Source: Chromatiales bacterium (GTDB lineage: Bacteria > Pseudomonadota > Gammaproteobacteria > Ectothiorhodospirales > Ectothiorhodospiraceae). Taken from it: a stretch of DNA of 36,323 nucleotides. The position numbers and the translations under genes were made by a program. This document shows positions 26,156 through 36,323 of the stretch, in pieces. Within the stretch, counting starts at the first letter, position 1, and the number at the start of each line of letters is the position of its first letter. The stretch lies in assembly GCA_028695255.1 (NCBI GenBank), contig JAQVJI010000008.1, positions 1 through 36,323 of the forward strand, in the 5' to 3' direction. The notes beneath the pieces were generated by a model. The model was not told the origin of the DNA, did not search any database, and saw only the letters and a program-made list of their open reading frames with translations.

Positions 26156-26659
26156 TCACTTCAATCCTGTCAGATCCACGCTATCGCCCGGGCCGATATT
26201 GCGCGCGGCAAACCAGCCCTGATGCATCTCCAGCGCGTATTGCGCCGGCCCGTGCGAGGCGTGGCGCGTTTCGGTCAATGGCTGCATGTCGGCGATGTTG
26301 ATGATCCGGCCGTCGGTATCGAGAAAGGCGACCGACAGCGGCAGGTAGGTGTTCTTCATCCACATCACGAGCCGTCGCGGCTGGTCGTAGACGAAGATCA
26401 TGCCGTGGTTTTCCGGCATTTCGCGGCGGTGCATGAGGCCGCGCGCGCGCGCCGAGCCGGTCGCGACCTCGGCGGTGAAGGGGTGTTCGCCGAGGCGGAG
26501 TTCGACGGTCGGCAGCGGCAGGTAGCGGTTGACGCGCTCCCAGGCCCAGGCCGGGCGTTGCAGGAACACCACCGACGCCGCGAAGGCGAGGAACAGCGTC
26601 GCCAGCAGCAGGGCGAGCCGGAACGGGATGGTGTCGGGGCGGGAGTGTGCTTGCGTCAT
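26156..26659 (-). CDS. DUF192 family exported/anchored protein
   Basis: The gene encodes 167 residues: a hydrophobic N-terminal segment (about 13-34) acting as a signal or anchor, then a DUF192 domain (about 50-165). Family features visible are FTAEVATGSARARGLMHRREMPENHGMIF (seen as ARGLMHRREMPENHGMIF), the MWMKNTYLPLSVAFLD core, and a C-terminal LEMHQGWFAARNIGPGD. The biochemical role of DUF192 is not established. Start choice is open: ATG at 26657-26659 follows a hairpin directly, while an ATG at 26672-26674 (five residues longer) lies inside that hairpin. It is 44 bases after the trpB stop on the same strand. Confidence 0.9.
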   Translation of the reverse strand: MTQAHSRPDTIPFRLALLLATLFLAFAASVVFLQRPAWAWERVNRYLPLPTVELRLGEHPFTAEVATGSARARGLMHRREMPENHGMIFVYDQPRRLVMWMKNTYLPLSVAFLDTDGRIINIADMQPLTETRHASHGPAQYALEMHQGWFAARNIGPGDSVDLTGLK

Positions 26660-26665
26660 CGTGAT

Positions 26666-26691
26666 ACCGGGCATCCTGGCGGATGCCCGGT
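26666..26691. repeat. Perfect hairpin between trpB and the DUF192 gene
   Basis: ACCGGGCATCC (26666-26676) and GGATGCCCGGT (26681-26691) are exact reverse complements around a four-base loop. It sits seven bases before the preferred DUF192 ATG and contains an alternative ATG. No T-run follows on either strand, so it may gate translation or partly terminate rather than act as a classical terminator. Confidence 0.7.
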
Positions 26692-26703
26692 CTCCAGTGG
26701 ATC

Positions 26704-28062
26704 TCAGCCCGCGGCCACCTTCGGCAGCCGGTCGAGGGCGGCGTGGATGGCCGCCTCGGGGTAGGCGTAGTCCTCGAGCTCGCCGCGGAAATAGCGGTCG
26801 TAGGCCGCCATGTCGAAATGGCCGTGGCCCGAGAGATTGAAGAACAGCGTCTTCGGCTCGCCGCTCGCCTTGCAGGCCAGCGCCTCGTCGATGCAGGCGC
26901 GGATGGCGTGGCAGGACTCGGGCGCCGGGATGATGCCTTCGCTGCGCGCGAACTGCACGCCGGCCTCGAAGGTCGGGATCTGCGACACCGCGACCGCCTC
27001 CACCAGACCTTCCTTCACGAGCTGCGACACCAGCGGCGAATCGCCGTGATAGCGCAGGCCGCCGGCGTGGATGCCGGGCGGTACGAAGTCGTGGCCGAGC
27101 GTGTACATGAGCATCAGCGGCGTGAGGCCGACGCAGTCGCCGAAGTCGTAGGCGTAATGGCCGCGCGTGAGCGTCGGACAGGAGGTCGGTTCGGCCGCCA
27201 CCAGGCGCACGTTCCTGCCGGCCGCCTTGTCGGCGAGGAACGGGAAGGCCGTGCCGGCGAAGTTGGAACCGCCGCCGCAGCAGGCGAACACCATGTCCGG
27301 ATACTCGCCGATCTTCTCGAACTGCTTCTTCGCCTCCAGACCGATCACGGTCTGATGCAGGCAGACGTGGTTCAGCACCGAGCCCAGCGCGTAGTTCGTG
27401 TCCTTGCGCGAGGCGGCCTCCTCGACGGCCTCGGAGATGGCGATGCCGAGCGAGCCGGGCGAGTTCGGGTCCTGCGCCAGGATCTGGCGGCCGGACTCGG
27501 TGAGGTTGGTCGGGCTGGCCAGCACCTCCGCGCCCCAGGTCTCCATCATCGAGCGGCGGAACGGCTTCTGCTCGTAGCTGATCTTGACCATGTAGACGCG
27601 CACGTCGATGCCGAACATCTGCCCGGCCAGCGCCAGCGACGAACCCCACTGCCCGGCGCCGGTCTCGGTCGACAGCCGACGGATGCCGGCCTCGCGGTTG
27701 TAGTAGGCCTGCGCCACGGCGCTGTTCGGCTTGTGCGAGCCGGCCGGCGACACGCCCTCGTACTTGTAATAGATCTTCGCCGGCGTGCCGAGTGCGGCTT
27801 CGAGGCGATGTGCGCGCACCAGCGGCGACGGGCGCCACATGGTCAGCGCCTCGCGCACCGGGTCGGGGATCGGAATCCAGCGTTCGGCCGAGACCTCCTG
27901 CATCACGATTGCTTCCGGGAAGATCGCGAGCAGCGCGTCCGGACTTACCGGCTTGCCGTCCGGACCGAGCGGCGGTGCCGGCGGGTTCGGCAGGTCGGCG
28001 ACGATGTTGTACCAGTGGGTCGGGATCTCCGACTCGTCGAGCAGGATCTTGGTCTGGGCCAT
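26704..28062 (-). CDS. TrpB2-type tryptophan synthase beta chain
   Basis: This 452-residue PLP enzyme is about 50 residues longer than classical TrpB and has the TrpB2 layout: an N-terminal extension ([19 protein letters not shown]), [12 protein letters not shown], the PLP lysine K111 in [18 protein letters not shown], and the PLP phosphate loop GGGSNFAG. TrpB2 makes tryptophan from indole and serine, often without a TrpA partner. No trpA, trpF or other trp gene is in the window. GAGGGG lies nine bases before the ATG at 28060-28062. An HMA-domain gene precedes it by 68 bases. It may scavenge indole or back up a TrpAB complex elsewhere; both are inference. Confidence 0.93.
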   Translation of the reverse strand: MAQTKILLDESEIPTHWYNIVADLPNPPAPPLGPDGKPVSPDALLAIFPEAIVMQEVSAERWIPIPDPVREALTMWRPSPLVRAHRLEAALGTPAKIYYKYEGVSPAGSHKPNSAVAQAYYNREAGIRRLSTETGAGQWGSSLALAGQMFGIDVRVYMVKISYEQKPFRRSMMETWGAEVLASPTNLTESGRQILAQDPNSPGSLGIAISEAVEEAASRKDTNYALGSVLNHVCLHQTVIGLEAKKQFEKIGEYPDMVFACCGGGSNFAGTAFPFLADKAAGRNVRLVAAEPTSCPTLTRGHYAYDFGDCVGLTPLMLMYTLGHDFVPPGIHAGGLRYHGDSPLVSQLVKEGLVEAVAVSQIPTFEAGVQFARSEGIIPAPESCHAIRACIDEALACKASGEPKTLFFNLSGHGHFDMAAYDRYFRGELEDYAYPEAAIHAALDRLPKVAAG

Positions 28063-28130
28063 GCTGGTGTTCCCCTCTTGCCTGGGTGGTATGAATGCGT
28101 TGAATGAAGCGACGGACTTCTGTGGTCCGC

Positions 28131-28412
28131 TCAGTCCTGCCCGCCCATGCGGCCGACGGCGCAACTCACGAAGGACTTGGCCTTGGCCTTGAAGGCGTCG
28201 GTGCCGCTCACCGAGCCGCGCTCGGGATAGCCGAGGCCGGCCAGCCGGCGTGCGATCTCGGCGCGGATGTCGTCGGCGGCGTTGACGGTCACGCGGCCGT
28301 TCTCCACGTCCACTTCAACGCCCTGCACGCGGGCATCCTCGGCCAGGCCCTTCTTGATGCTGTTGGCGCAGCCGCCGCACTTGATGTTGTCGACTTCGAT
28401 GCTGAATTCCAT
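28131..28412 (-). CDS. Heavy-metal-associated (HMA) domain protein, CopZ-like
   Basis: The gene encodes 93 residues. Residues 1-65 form a ferredoxin-like HMA fold with metal site KCGGC (Cys12, Cys15) and the strand pattern [14 protein letters not shown]. The C-terminal 28 residues are an unusual tail with SCAVGRMGG and a third Cys. Most HMA chaperones handle Cu(I), but the metal here is not shown; the MxCxxC methionine is replaced by Lys. GGAGG precedes the ATG by seven bases. It is divergent from ilvD and on the same strand as the TrpB2 gene. A supply role for nearby CcoI is conceivable but unsupported. Confidence 0.9.
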   Translation of the reverse strand: MEFSIEVDNIKCGGCANSIKKGLAEDARVQGVEVDVENGRVTVNAADDIRAEIARRLAGLGYPERGSVSGTDAFKAKAKSFVSCAVGRMGGQD

Positions 28413-28488
28413 GGGAATGCCTCCGGAATCTGTCGGATGGGAATGCCGCCAATATGCCACAGAGCCGCGACCGGACACAGGCCCGGTG

Positions 28489-28494
28489 TAGAAT
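28489..28494 (+). promoter_or_regulatory. -10 candidate for ilvD
   Basis: TAGAAT matches the -10 consensus at five of six positions and lies 37 bases before the ilvD ATG. No clear -35 was found at the right distance. The same hexamer is the -10 of the proposed pilM promoter. Confidence 0.35.
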
Positions 28495-28531
28495 GTGGAC
28501 GCATTCCAATCAGCCGAGCCGGAGTCCCGCC

Positions 28532-30382
28532 ATGCCCGAGTATCGTTCCCGCACCTCCACCCACGGCCGCAACATGGCCGGCGCGCGTTCACTGTGGCGT
28601 GCCACCGGCATGCAGGACGGCGACTTCGGCAAGCCCATCATCGCCATCGTCAATTCCTTCACCCAGTTCGTGCCGGGCCATGTGCACCTGAAGGACCTGG
28701 GCCAGATGGTCGCGCGCGAGGTGGAAAAGGCCGGCGCGGTGGCGAAGGAATTCAACACCATCGCCATCGACGACGGCATCGCCATGGGCCACGGCGGCAT
28801 GCTCTATTCGCTGCCCTCGCGCGACCTGATCGCCGACAGCGTGGAATACATGGTCAATGCGCATTGCGCCGACGCCATGGTCTGCATCTCCAATTGCGAC
28901 AAGATCACGCCCGGCATGCTGATGGCGGCCATGCGTCTGAACATCCCGGCCGTGTTCGTCTCCGGCGGGCCGATGGAGGCCGGCAAGGCGGTGATCCACG
29001 GCAAGCCGCTGCATCTCGACCTGATCGACGCGATGATCGCGGCCGCCAATCCGAACGAGTCGGACGCCGACGTGGCGGCCTACGAGCGCAGTGCCTGCCC
29101 GACCTGCGGTTCCTGCTCCGGCATGTTCACCGCCAATTCGATGAACTGCCTGACCGAGGCGCTGGGCCTGTCGCTGCCCGGCAACGGTTCGCTGGTCGCC
29201 ACCCACGCCGACCGGCGCGAGCTGTTCCTCGAAGCGGGCCGCCTGATCGTCGAGATCACGAAACGCCATTACGAAGGCAACGACGCCTCCGTGCTGCCGC
29301 GTTCGATCGCGAGCTTCGAGGCGTTCGAGAACGCCATGACCCTCGACATCGCGATGGGCGGTTCGACCAATACCGTGTTGCACTTGCTGGCCGCCGCGCA
29401 GGAGGCGGGCGTGAACTTCAGCATGGCCGACATCGACCGCCTGTCGCGCCGCGTGCCGAACATCTGCAAGGTCGCGCCGGCGACGCAGCAGTTCCACATG
29501 GAGGACGTGCATCGCGCGGGCGGCGTCATCGGCATCCTGGGCGAGCTCGACCATGCCGGCCTGATTCATCGGGATTGTCCGACCGTGCACGCGCCGAGCA
29601 TGGGCGCGGCACTCGACCAGTGGGATATCGCACGCCCGAGCGCCAGCGCTGCCGCGCGTCTGCGCTACACGGCGGCGCCCGGCGGCGTGCCGACGCAGCA
29701 GGCCTTCTCGCAGGAGGCGCGCTGGGAACTCGACCTCGATCGCGAGAAGGGCTGCATCCACAGCGTCGCGAACGCCTATTCGAAGGACGGCGGCCTGGCC
29801 GTGCTGTACGGCAATCTGGCCGAGGACGGCTGCATCGTGAAGACCGCGGGCGTGGACGAGAGCATTCTGAAGTTCTCCGGCCCGGCGCGCATCTGCGAGA
29901 GCCAGGACGCGGCGGTGGAGGCGATCCTCGCCGACCGCATCCAGCCCGGCGACGTGGTGGTCATCCGCTACGAAGGCCCGCGCGGCGGACCCGGCATGCA
30001 GGAGATGCTGTATCCGACCTCGTATCTGAAGTCCAAGGGTCTGGGCAAGGCCTGTGCGCTCATCACCGACGGCCGTTTCTCGGGCGGCACGTCCGGACTC
30101 TCGATCGGTCACGTCTCGCCCGAGGCGGCCGAGGGCGGCACGATCGGCCTGGTGGAGGAAGGCGACGTCATCGACATCGACATCCCGGCGCGGCGCATCC
30201 ACCTGCGCGTCGACGACGCCACGCTCGCCGCACGCCGCAAGGCGATGCAGGCACGCGGCGATGCGGCGGCCTGGCAGCCGGTCGGCCGCGAGCGGGCGGT
30301 GAGTACGGCGCTCCGCGCCTACGCCGCGATGACGACCTCCGCTGCGCGCGGCGCGGTGCGGGATCTGTCGCGCCTGAAGTGA
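28532..30382 (+). CDS. ilvD: Dihydroxy-acid dehydratase
   Basis: This 616-residue iron-sulfur enzyme dehydrates dihydroxy acids to the 2-keto acids of isoleucine and valine, also feeding pantothenate and leucine. The sequence follows the E. coli enzyme almost block for block and has the same length: [29 protein letters not shown] (Cys122, Lys124), [20 protein letters not shown] (Cys195), [23 protein letters not shown] precedes the ATG at 28532 by seven bases; upstream in-frame codons lack support. pilU follows 17 bases after its stop with no terminator, so the two may share a transcript. Confidence 0.98.
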   Translation: MPEYRSRTSTHGRNMAGARSLWRATGMQDGDFGKPIIAIVNSFTQFVPGHVHLKDLGQMVAREVEKAGAVAKEFNTIAIDDGIAMGHGGMLYSLPSRDLIADSVEYMVNAHCADAMVCISNCDKITPGMLMAAMRLNIPAVFVSGGPMEAGKAVIHGKPLHLDLIDAMIAAANPNESDADVAAYERSACPTCGSCSGMFTANSMNCLTEALGLSLPGNGSLVATHADRRELFLEAGRLIVEITKRHYEGNDASVLPRSIASFEAFENAMTLDIAMGGSTNTVLHLLAAAQEAGVNFSMADIDRLSRRVPNICKVAPATQQFHMEDVHRAGGVIGILGELDHAGLIHRDCPTVHAPSMGAALDQWDIARPSASAAARLRYTAAPGGVPTQQAFSQEARWELDLDREKGCIHSVANAYSKDGGLAVLYGNLAEDGCIVKTAGVDESILKFSGPARICESQDAAVEAILADRIQPGDVVVIRYEGPRGGPGMQEMLYPTSYLKSKGLGKACALITDGRFSGGTSGLSIGHVSPEAAEGGTIGLVEEGDVIDIDIPARRIHLRVDDATLAARRKAMQARGDAAAWQPVGRERAVSTALRAYAAMTTSAARGAVRDLSRLK

Positions 30383-30399
30383 TGCCGGCTGCCTGAACG

Positions 30400-31581
30400 A
30401 TGGAGTTCAAGGACTATCTCAAGATCCTGGCCGTCAAGGACGGCTCGGATCTCTATCTCGCCACCGGCGCGCCGCCCTGCGCGAAATTTCACGGCATGCT
30501 CAAGCCGCTGGAACGCGATCCGCTGCCGCCGGGGCGCGTGCGCCAGATCGCGCTTCAGGTGATGGACGAGGGTCAGGCGCGCGAGTTCGAGACGCGTCTG
30601 GAAATGAACCTCGCGATCTCCGAGCCGGGCGTCGGGCGCTTCCGCGTCAACATCTTCCGGCAGCGCAACGAGGTCTCGATGGTGGTGCGCAACATCAAGA
30701 CCGAGATTCCGAACATGCAGGACCTCGGTCTGCCGGAGATCCTGGCCAGGGTCATCATGGAAAAGCGCGGTCTGGTGCTGTTCGTCGGCGGCACGGGTTC
30801 CGGCAAGTCGACCTCGCTGGCGGCGCTGATCGACCACCGCAATGCCAACAGCGGCGGCCACATCATCACCATCGAGGACCCGATCGAATTCGTGCACCGG
30901 CACAAGAAGAGCATCGTCAACCAGCGCGAGGTCGGCGTCGACACGCTGTCCTTCGCCGACGCGCTCAAGAACACCCTGCGGCAGGCGCCGGACGTGATCC
31001 TGATCGGCGAGATCCGCGACCGCGACACGATGGAACACGCGCTCGCCTTCGCCGAGACCGGGCACCTCGCCATCTCCACGCTGCACGCCAACAACGCCAA
31101 CCAGGCGCTCGACCGCATCATCAATTTCTTTCCCGAGGAAAGGCGCAATCAGTTGTTGATGGACCTGTCGACCAACCTGCGCGCCTTCGTCTCGCAACGC
31201 CTGATCCCGACTGTCGACGGCAAGCGCGCGGCGGCGATCGAGATCCTGCTCGGCACGCCGACGATCCGGGAACTCATCAAGCGCGGCGACTTCCATTCCA
31301 TCAAGGAGAACATGGAGAAGTCGGAGATGATCGGCATGCAGACCTTCGACAGTGCGCTGTTCAAACTCTACAAGGCCGGTCGCATCTCGCTTGAAGAGGC
31401 ACTCAAGAACGCCGACTCGCCGAACAACCTGCGGTTGCGCATCAGCCTGGCGGAGAAGGCCGCCGTCACCGGCGGCGAGGGCGAGATGGCCTTGAGCCTC
31501 GAAGCGGTAGAGGAAGAAAAGACAGAAGAGAAGCCCGAGGGCCCGGCCGATTTCGCGTTGCCGGAGGAAGGTCCGGCCTGA
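30400..31581 (+). CDS. pilU: Type IV pilus retraction ATPase PilU
   Basis: This 393-residue hexameric ATPase is PilT-like and supports pilus retraction in the cytoplasm. The N-terminal PAS-like region starts MEFKDYLKILAVKDGSDLYL as in PilU. The motor has Walker A GGTGSGKS (130-137), the Asp box ITIEDPIE, Walker B LIGEIRD and the His box GHLAISTLHANN. The C-terminal tail is long, acidic and Pro-rich (about 350-393), unlike PilT. pilT, which usually precedes pilU, is not here; the upstream gene is ilvD. Distinction from PilT rests on the N-terminus and the tail. Confidence 0.92.
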   Translation: MEFKDYLKILAVKDGSDLYLATGAPPCAKFHGMLKPLERDPLPPGRVRQIALQVMDEGQAREFETRLEMNLAISEPGVGRFRVNIFRQRNEVSMVVRNIKTEIPNMQDLGLPEILARVIMEKRGLVLFVGGTGSGKSTSLAALIDHRNANSGGHIITIEDPIEFVHRHKKSIVNQREVGVDTLSFADALKNTLRQAPDVILIGEIRDRDTMEHALAFAETGHLAISTLHANNANQALDRIINFFPEERRNQLLMDLSTNLRAFVSQRLIPTVDGKRAAAIEILLGTPTIRELIKRGDFHSIKENMEKSEMIGMQTFDSALFKLYKAGRISLEEALKNADSPNNLRLRISLAEKAAVTGGEGEMALSLEAVEEEKTEEKPEGPADFALPEEGPA

Positions 31582-31723
31582 GGCTGCCCGGCTCTCCGGG
31601 CGATGACGGCGGGCACGACGGCTTCGTCAGGTCCCGATCGCCGAGAGGGCTCGGCTCCTGCGGTGATCGGCGGCCGACCTGGAACGTCGTGCGCGCGTCC
31701 CGGCCGCCTGCTAAAGTCGCCGC

Positions 31724-33442
<1,719 letters not shown>

Positions 33443-33455
33443 GGAGGGGTTCCGT

Positions 33456-34013
33456 ATGAAGACCGAGCATGCGGCCGCCTACCGGCGCGAAGGCAGATAC
33501 TGGCTGATCGAGCTGTCGTTGAGCGACATGCGCCAGTTCTTCAACTCGCTCGATCCGTCGCCGTTTCCCGAGAAAGACATCGACGACGAGATCGAGAACT
33601 ACCTGGTCGAATCGGTACGGGAATTTCATCTCAAGACGCCGCTGCGGCTGGTGATCCACGTGCCGGGTGATGAACTCGGTCGCGCGGCGCAGACCATTCC
33701 GGAATCCGTGCGCCACTACTTCGACTACCGCGCGCAGGGCGCGACGCGCGAACTGCGCTACTGCCTGCGCCTCGGACGCACCAGTCTGTTCGTCGGGCTC
33801 GCGTTTCTTTCTCTGTGCATGATCGGCAGCGAACTGGCCGGGCACTTCGAGACCGTGCTCGGACGCGTCTTGCAGGAGGGTCTGATCATCGGCGGCTGGG
33901 TGGCGATGTGGCGGCCGATCCAGATCTTTCTCTACGACTGGTGGCCGATCGCGCGCCGCCGCCGCGTGTATCAGAAGTTGACGCGCATGGAGGTGGAGAT
34001 CCGCGTGCGCTGA
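33456..34013 (+). CDS. Conserved membrane protein of unknown function
   Basis: The gene encodes 185 residues. The N-terminal soluble half contains YWLIELSLSDMRQFFNSLDP and SPFPEKDIDDEIENYLV; two membrane helices lie at about 108-126 and 136-158, and a conserved-looking juncture GWVAMWRPIQIFLYDWWP is followed by a strongly basic cytoplasmic end. I have a sense of similar unnamed proteobacterial proteins with this FNSLDPSPF and DWWP pattern, but know no function. GAGGAGG lies before the ATG. It begins 13 bases after the antiporter gene and probably shares its transcript, so a role in ion or envelope stress is possible (inference). It is convergent with rep, 12 bases apart. Confidence 0.88.
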   Translation: MKTEHAAAYRREGRYWLIELSLSDMRQFFNSLDPSPFPEKDIDDEIENYLVESVREFHLKTPLRLVIHVPGDELGRAAQTIPESVRHYFDYRAQGATRELRYCLRLGRTSLFVGLAFLSLCMIGSELAGHFETVLGRVLQEGLIIGGWVAMWRPIQIFLYDWWPIARRRRVYQKLTRMEVEIRVR

Positions 34014-34025
34014 CCGGCGCGGCGG

Positions 34026-36029
34026 TCACGAATCTCCAAGCAGTCCCTTGAGATTGGCGAGGTGCGCGCGCCCCGAGAGCTTCACCTGTTCCGGATCGGG
34101 CGGCGCGGCGTCCGGCCATTCGAGGTGTTCGGCCGGCAGTTCGGCCAGGAAGCGCGAGGGTTCGCAGTCGGTGGTTTCGCCGAAGCGCGTGCGCTTCTCG
34201 GCGTGGGTGATCGTCAGCGTCTGTTGCGCGCGCGTGATGCCGACGTAGCACAGGCGGCGTTCCTCTTCGAGGTTTTCCTCCTCGATGCTGACGCGATGCG
34301 GCAGCAGGTCTTCCTCCATGCCGACCAGGAACACGTGCGGGAATTCGAGACCCTTGGCGGCGTGCAGCGTCATGAGCTGAACGGCGTCGGCCTGGTTCTC
34401 CTCGTTGTTGCGATCGAGGATGTCCATCAGCGTCATGTGGGCGACGATCTCGCCGATGCCGCGACCGTCCGTGCCCTCGCGCGCCAGCCGCGTCATCCAG
34501 TCCAGCACCTCGTTGACGTTCTCCATCCGTCGCGCCGCGGCCTTGGGATCGCGCGACTGGTCGATCAGCCAGTCCTCGTAGCCGATGTCGGCGACGAGCT
34601 TGCGCGCGACCGCGGCCGGGTCGCCTTCCTCGGCCTCGCGCGCGAGCTCGCGCAGCGTGTCTGCGAAGGCCTGCACGCGCGTCAGCGCGCGCGCGCCGAC
34701 GGCCTCGGCGAGTCCCAACTCGAAACAGGCGGTGTAGAGGCTGACGTGGCGCCGCGTCGCGTATTCGCCGAGTTTTTCCAGCGTGGCGGTGCCGATCTCG
34801 CGTCGCGGTACGTTGACGATGCGCAGGAACGCGGCGTCGTCGTCCGGATTGGCGAGCAGACGCAGATAGGCCATCACGTCCTTGACCTCGGCGCGCTCGA
34901 AGAAGGACTGGCCGCCGCTCACCTTGTACGGGATGCCCTGCTCGCGCAGCATCTTCTCGAACGGCCGCGACTGGTGATTGCCGCGGTACAGGATCGCGTA
35001 GTCGCGGTATTCGCCGCGGCTGCGGAAGCGGTGCTTCATGATCTCGCCCACCACGCGCACCGCCTCGTGCTCGGCGTCGCGCGCGCTCAGCACGCGGATC
35101 GGCTCGCCCTCGCCGAGCGTGCTCCAGAGGCGTTTCTCGTGCACGTGCGGATTGAGCGCGATGAGTCGGTTGGCGCTGCTCAGGATGCGGTTGGTCGAGC
35201 GGTAGTTCTGTTCCAGCTTGATGACCTGGAGGCGCGGGAAGTCGCGTTCGAGCTGCGCCAGATTCTCCGGCCGCGCGCCGCGCCAGGCGTAGATCGACTG
35301 GTCGTCGTCGCCGACCGCGGTGAGGCCGCCGGTCACGCCGACCAGCAGTTTCACCAGCCGGTACTGACAGGCGTTGGTGTCCTGGTATTCGTCCACCAGC
35401 AGATGCCGCAGCCGGTTCTGCCAGCGCTCGCGCGTCTCCGGGTCCTGTTCCAGCAGCCGCACCGGCAGCACGATCAGGTCGTCGAAGTCGACCGCGCTGT
35501 AGGCGCGCAGGGCCTGTTCGTAGCGCGCGTACAGTCGCGCCTGCGCGACCTCGCGGTCGTCCTGCGCGCCCGCATGCGCGGCCTCGGGCGTCACGAGGTC
35601 GTTCTTCCAGCGGCTGATGCGATGGCGCGCGGCCTCGACCTCGACCGGCGTGTCGTCGCGGTGCGTGAGTTCGCGCAGCAGGCCCAGGCTGTCGGTGGCG
35701 TCGAAGATCGAAAACGCCTTCTTGATGCCGAGCCGCTTGTGCTCGCGGCGGATGAAGTCCAACCCGAAGGTGTGGAATGTCGAGACCGTCAGCCCGCGCC
35801 CCTCGCCGCGTTCCAGCAGCCGGCCGGCGCGCTCCTTCATCTCGCGCGCGGCCTTGTTGGTGAAGGTGATGGCGGCGATGCGGGCCGGATCGAGTCCGCA
35901 TTCGCGGATCAGATGCACGATCTTGTAGGTGATGACGCGCGTCTTGCCCGAGCCCGCGCCGGCCAGCACCAGCAGGGGGCCGTCCAGATGCAGCACGGCG
36001 GCGCGTTGTTGGGGATTGAGATCGTGCAT
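34026..36029 (-). CDS. rep: ATP-dependent DNA helicase Rep
   Basis: This 667-residue superfamily 1A 3'-5' helicase clears protein roadblocks ahead of replication forks. Motifs in order: Walker A LAGAGSGKT (22-30), ITFTNKAAREMKERAG, STFHTFGLD, VDEYQDTN, GDDDQSIYAWRGA, QNYRSTNRIL, YKVSGGQSFF, TLHAAKGLEFPHVFLVGMEE and VGITRAQQTL. The sequence follows E. coli Rep more closely than UvrD or PcrA (for example FHTFGLDFIRREHKRLG and HVHEKRLWSTLGEG). The ATG at 36027-36029 yields MHDLNPQQRAAVL, the family start. No ribosome binding site is visible: the leader has a run of seven C on this strand. A longer start at 36098 also lacks one. Confidence 0.96.
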   Translation of the reverse strand: MHDLNPQQRAAVLHLDGPLLVLAGAGSGKTRVITYKIVHLIRECGLDPARIAAITFTNKAAREMKERAGRLLERGEGRGLTVSTFHTFGLDFIRREHKRLGIKKAFSIFDATDSLGLLRELTHRDDTPVEVEAARHRISRWKNDLVTPEAAHAGAQDDREVAQARLYARYEQALRAYSAVDFDDLIVLPVRLLEQDPETRERWQNRLRHLLVDEYQDTNACQYRLVKLLVGVTGGLTAVGDDDQSIYAWRGARPENLAQLERDFPRLQVIKLEQNYRSTNRILSSANRLIALNPHVHEKRLWSTLGEGEPIRVLSARDAEHEAVRVVGEIMKHRFRSRGEYRDYAILYRGNHQSRPFEKMLREQGIPYKVSGGQSFFERAEVKDVMAYLRLLANPDDDAAFLRIVNVPRREIGTATLEKLGEYATRRHVSLYTACFELGLAEAVGARALTRVQAFADTLRELAREAEEGDPAAVARKLVADIGYEDWLIDQSRDPKAAARRMENVNEVLDWMTRLAREGTDGRGIGEIVAHMTLMDILDRNNEENQADAVQLMTLHAAKGLEFPHVFLVGMEEDLLPHRVSIEEENLEEERRLCYVGITRAQQTLTITHAEKRTRFGETTDCEPSRFLAELPAEHLEWPDAAPPDPEQVKLSGRAHLANLKGLLGDS

Positions 36030-36107
36030 GTGGGGGGGAACGTTTTCGAAGGGCGCGTATTGTACCCGCCCAATGCCCGCCAAGGGCGTCGCGTCCATGG
36101 CGGATCG

Positions 36108-36116
36108 TGGCAGAAT
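36108..36116 (+). promoter_or_regulatory. Extended -10 candidate for ampD
   Basis: TGGCAGAAT, identical to the nonamer before the DUF2788 gene, lies 33 bases before the ampD start. No convincing -35 accompanies it. The gap between rep and ampD (36030-36149) must hold both divergent promoters. Confidence 0.35.
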
Positions 36117-36149
36117 GCACGCGTTCCTCTGCGGATTACCTGATTCATC

Positions 36150-36323
36150 GTGAACGTCGACATTGCCACCGGCTTGCTGGACGCGGCTCGCCAGGTTCCA
36201 TCACCCAACCGGGACGCGCGCCCGCCCGGCATGACGCCGGAACTGATCGTGATCCACGCCATCAGCCTGCCGCCCGGCGAATTCGGCGGGCCGTGGATCG
36301 ATGCGCTGTTCCGGAATGGGCTC
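36150..36323 (+). CDS. ampD: 1,6-anhydro-N-acetylmuramyl-L-alanine amidase AmpD (5' part)
   Basis: A GTG at 36150 opens a frame of 58 codons that runs off the window end. The visible N-terminus is classic AmpD: TGLLDAARQVPSPNRD, then PELIVIHAISLPPGEFGG with the first zinc ligand His36, and PWIDALF. AmpD is a cytoplasmic zinc amidase that removes peptides from anhydromuropeptides during cell-wall recycling and, in many gammaproteobacteria, thereby keeps AmpR-controlled beta-lactamase low. The C-terminal ligands are outside the window. No strong ribosome binding site is seen. It is divergent from rep. Confidence 0.92.
   Translation, partial: MNVDIATGLLDAARQVPSPNRDARPPGMTPELIVIHAISLPPGEFGGPWIDALFRNGL

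Noticed and set aside
31586-31601. Short GCCCG...CGGGC hairpin after pilU as a terminator
   Set aside because: The stem is only five bases and no T-run follows.
34062-36143. 693-codon plus-strand frame opposite rep
   Set aside because: It mirrors the Rep helicase codons and has no domain or start signal of its own.

Overview
The window is high-GC DNA from a chromosome of a gammaproteobacterium outside the enteric group. The evidence is the gene content: pilMNOPQ divergent from a PBP1a gene, rpsU divergent from tsaD, a gltD-hemE pair, E. coli-type ilvD, Rep, AmpD, BioH/BioC, RpoH, and a complete cbb3 oxidase locus. A perfect CIRCE operator upstream of rpoH implies an HrcA repressor elsewhere in the genome. 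The closest fit by gene style is a Chromatiales/Ectothiorhodospiraceae-like lineage, but that placement is inference. Almost every base is coding, no stretch over 300 bases lacks a gene, and no tRNA, rRNA, CRISPR array or transposase was seen.

Layout. Bases 1-712 hold the start of a lower-GC Ig-like lipoprotein gene (cut by the window edge) and a REP-type double hairpin. Bases 724-5740 are the type IV pilus operon pilM-N-O-P-Q on the minus strand, with a good sigma70 promoter at 5788-5815. Divergent from it are mrcA (PBP1a) and a conserved gene of unknown function whose 3' end overlaps hemE. Minus-strand hemE and gltD (9004-11525), then yqeY and rpsU (11609-12306), face divergent tsaD. plsY is convergent with tsaD, and bioH-bioC follow.

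Bases 16041-24547 are a respiratory block on the plus strand: ccoN-O-Q-P (the cbb3 oxidase) then ccoG-H-I-S (copper delivery and assembly). CcoH carries an unusual multi-helix N-terminal extension. Directly after ccoS lies a 30-residue single-helix membrane peptide with a strong ribosome binding site and a perfect terminator. This is the most interesting candidate for something undescribed, possibly a small oxidase-associated subunit.

The right third holds rpoH with its CIRCE site, a DUF2788 membrane protein, a DUF192 protein, a TrpB2-type tryptophan synthase beta chain next to a heavy-metal-associated (HMA) domain protein, ilvD, pilU, a CvrA/NhaP2-type antiporter with a downstream two-helix membrane protein, rep, and the start of ampD. 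Several usually conserved gene strings are interrupted: aroK/aroB are not after pilQ, gltB is not before gltD, dnaG/rpoD are not after rpsU-yqeY, and trpA is not beside trpB. The region therefore looks like conserved core genes that have been rearranged. I see no obvious defence, mobile or biosynthetic island.
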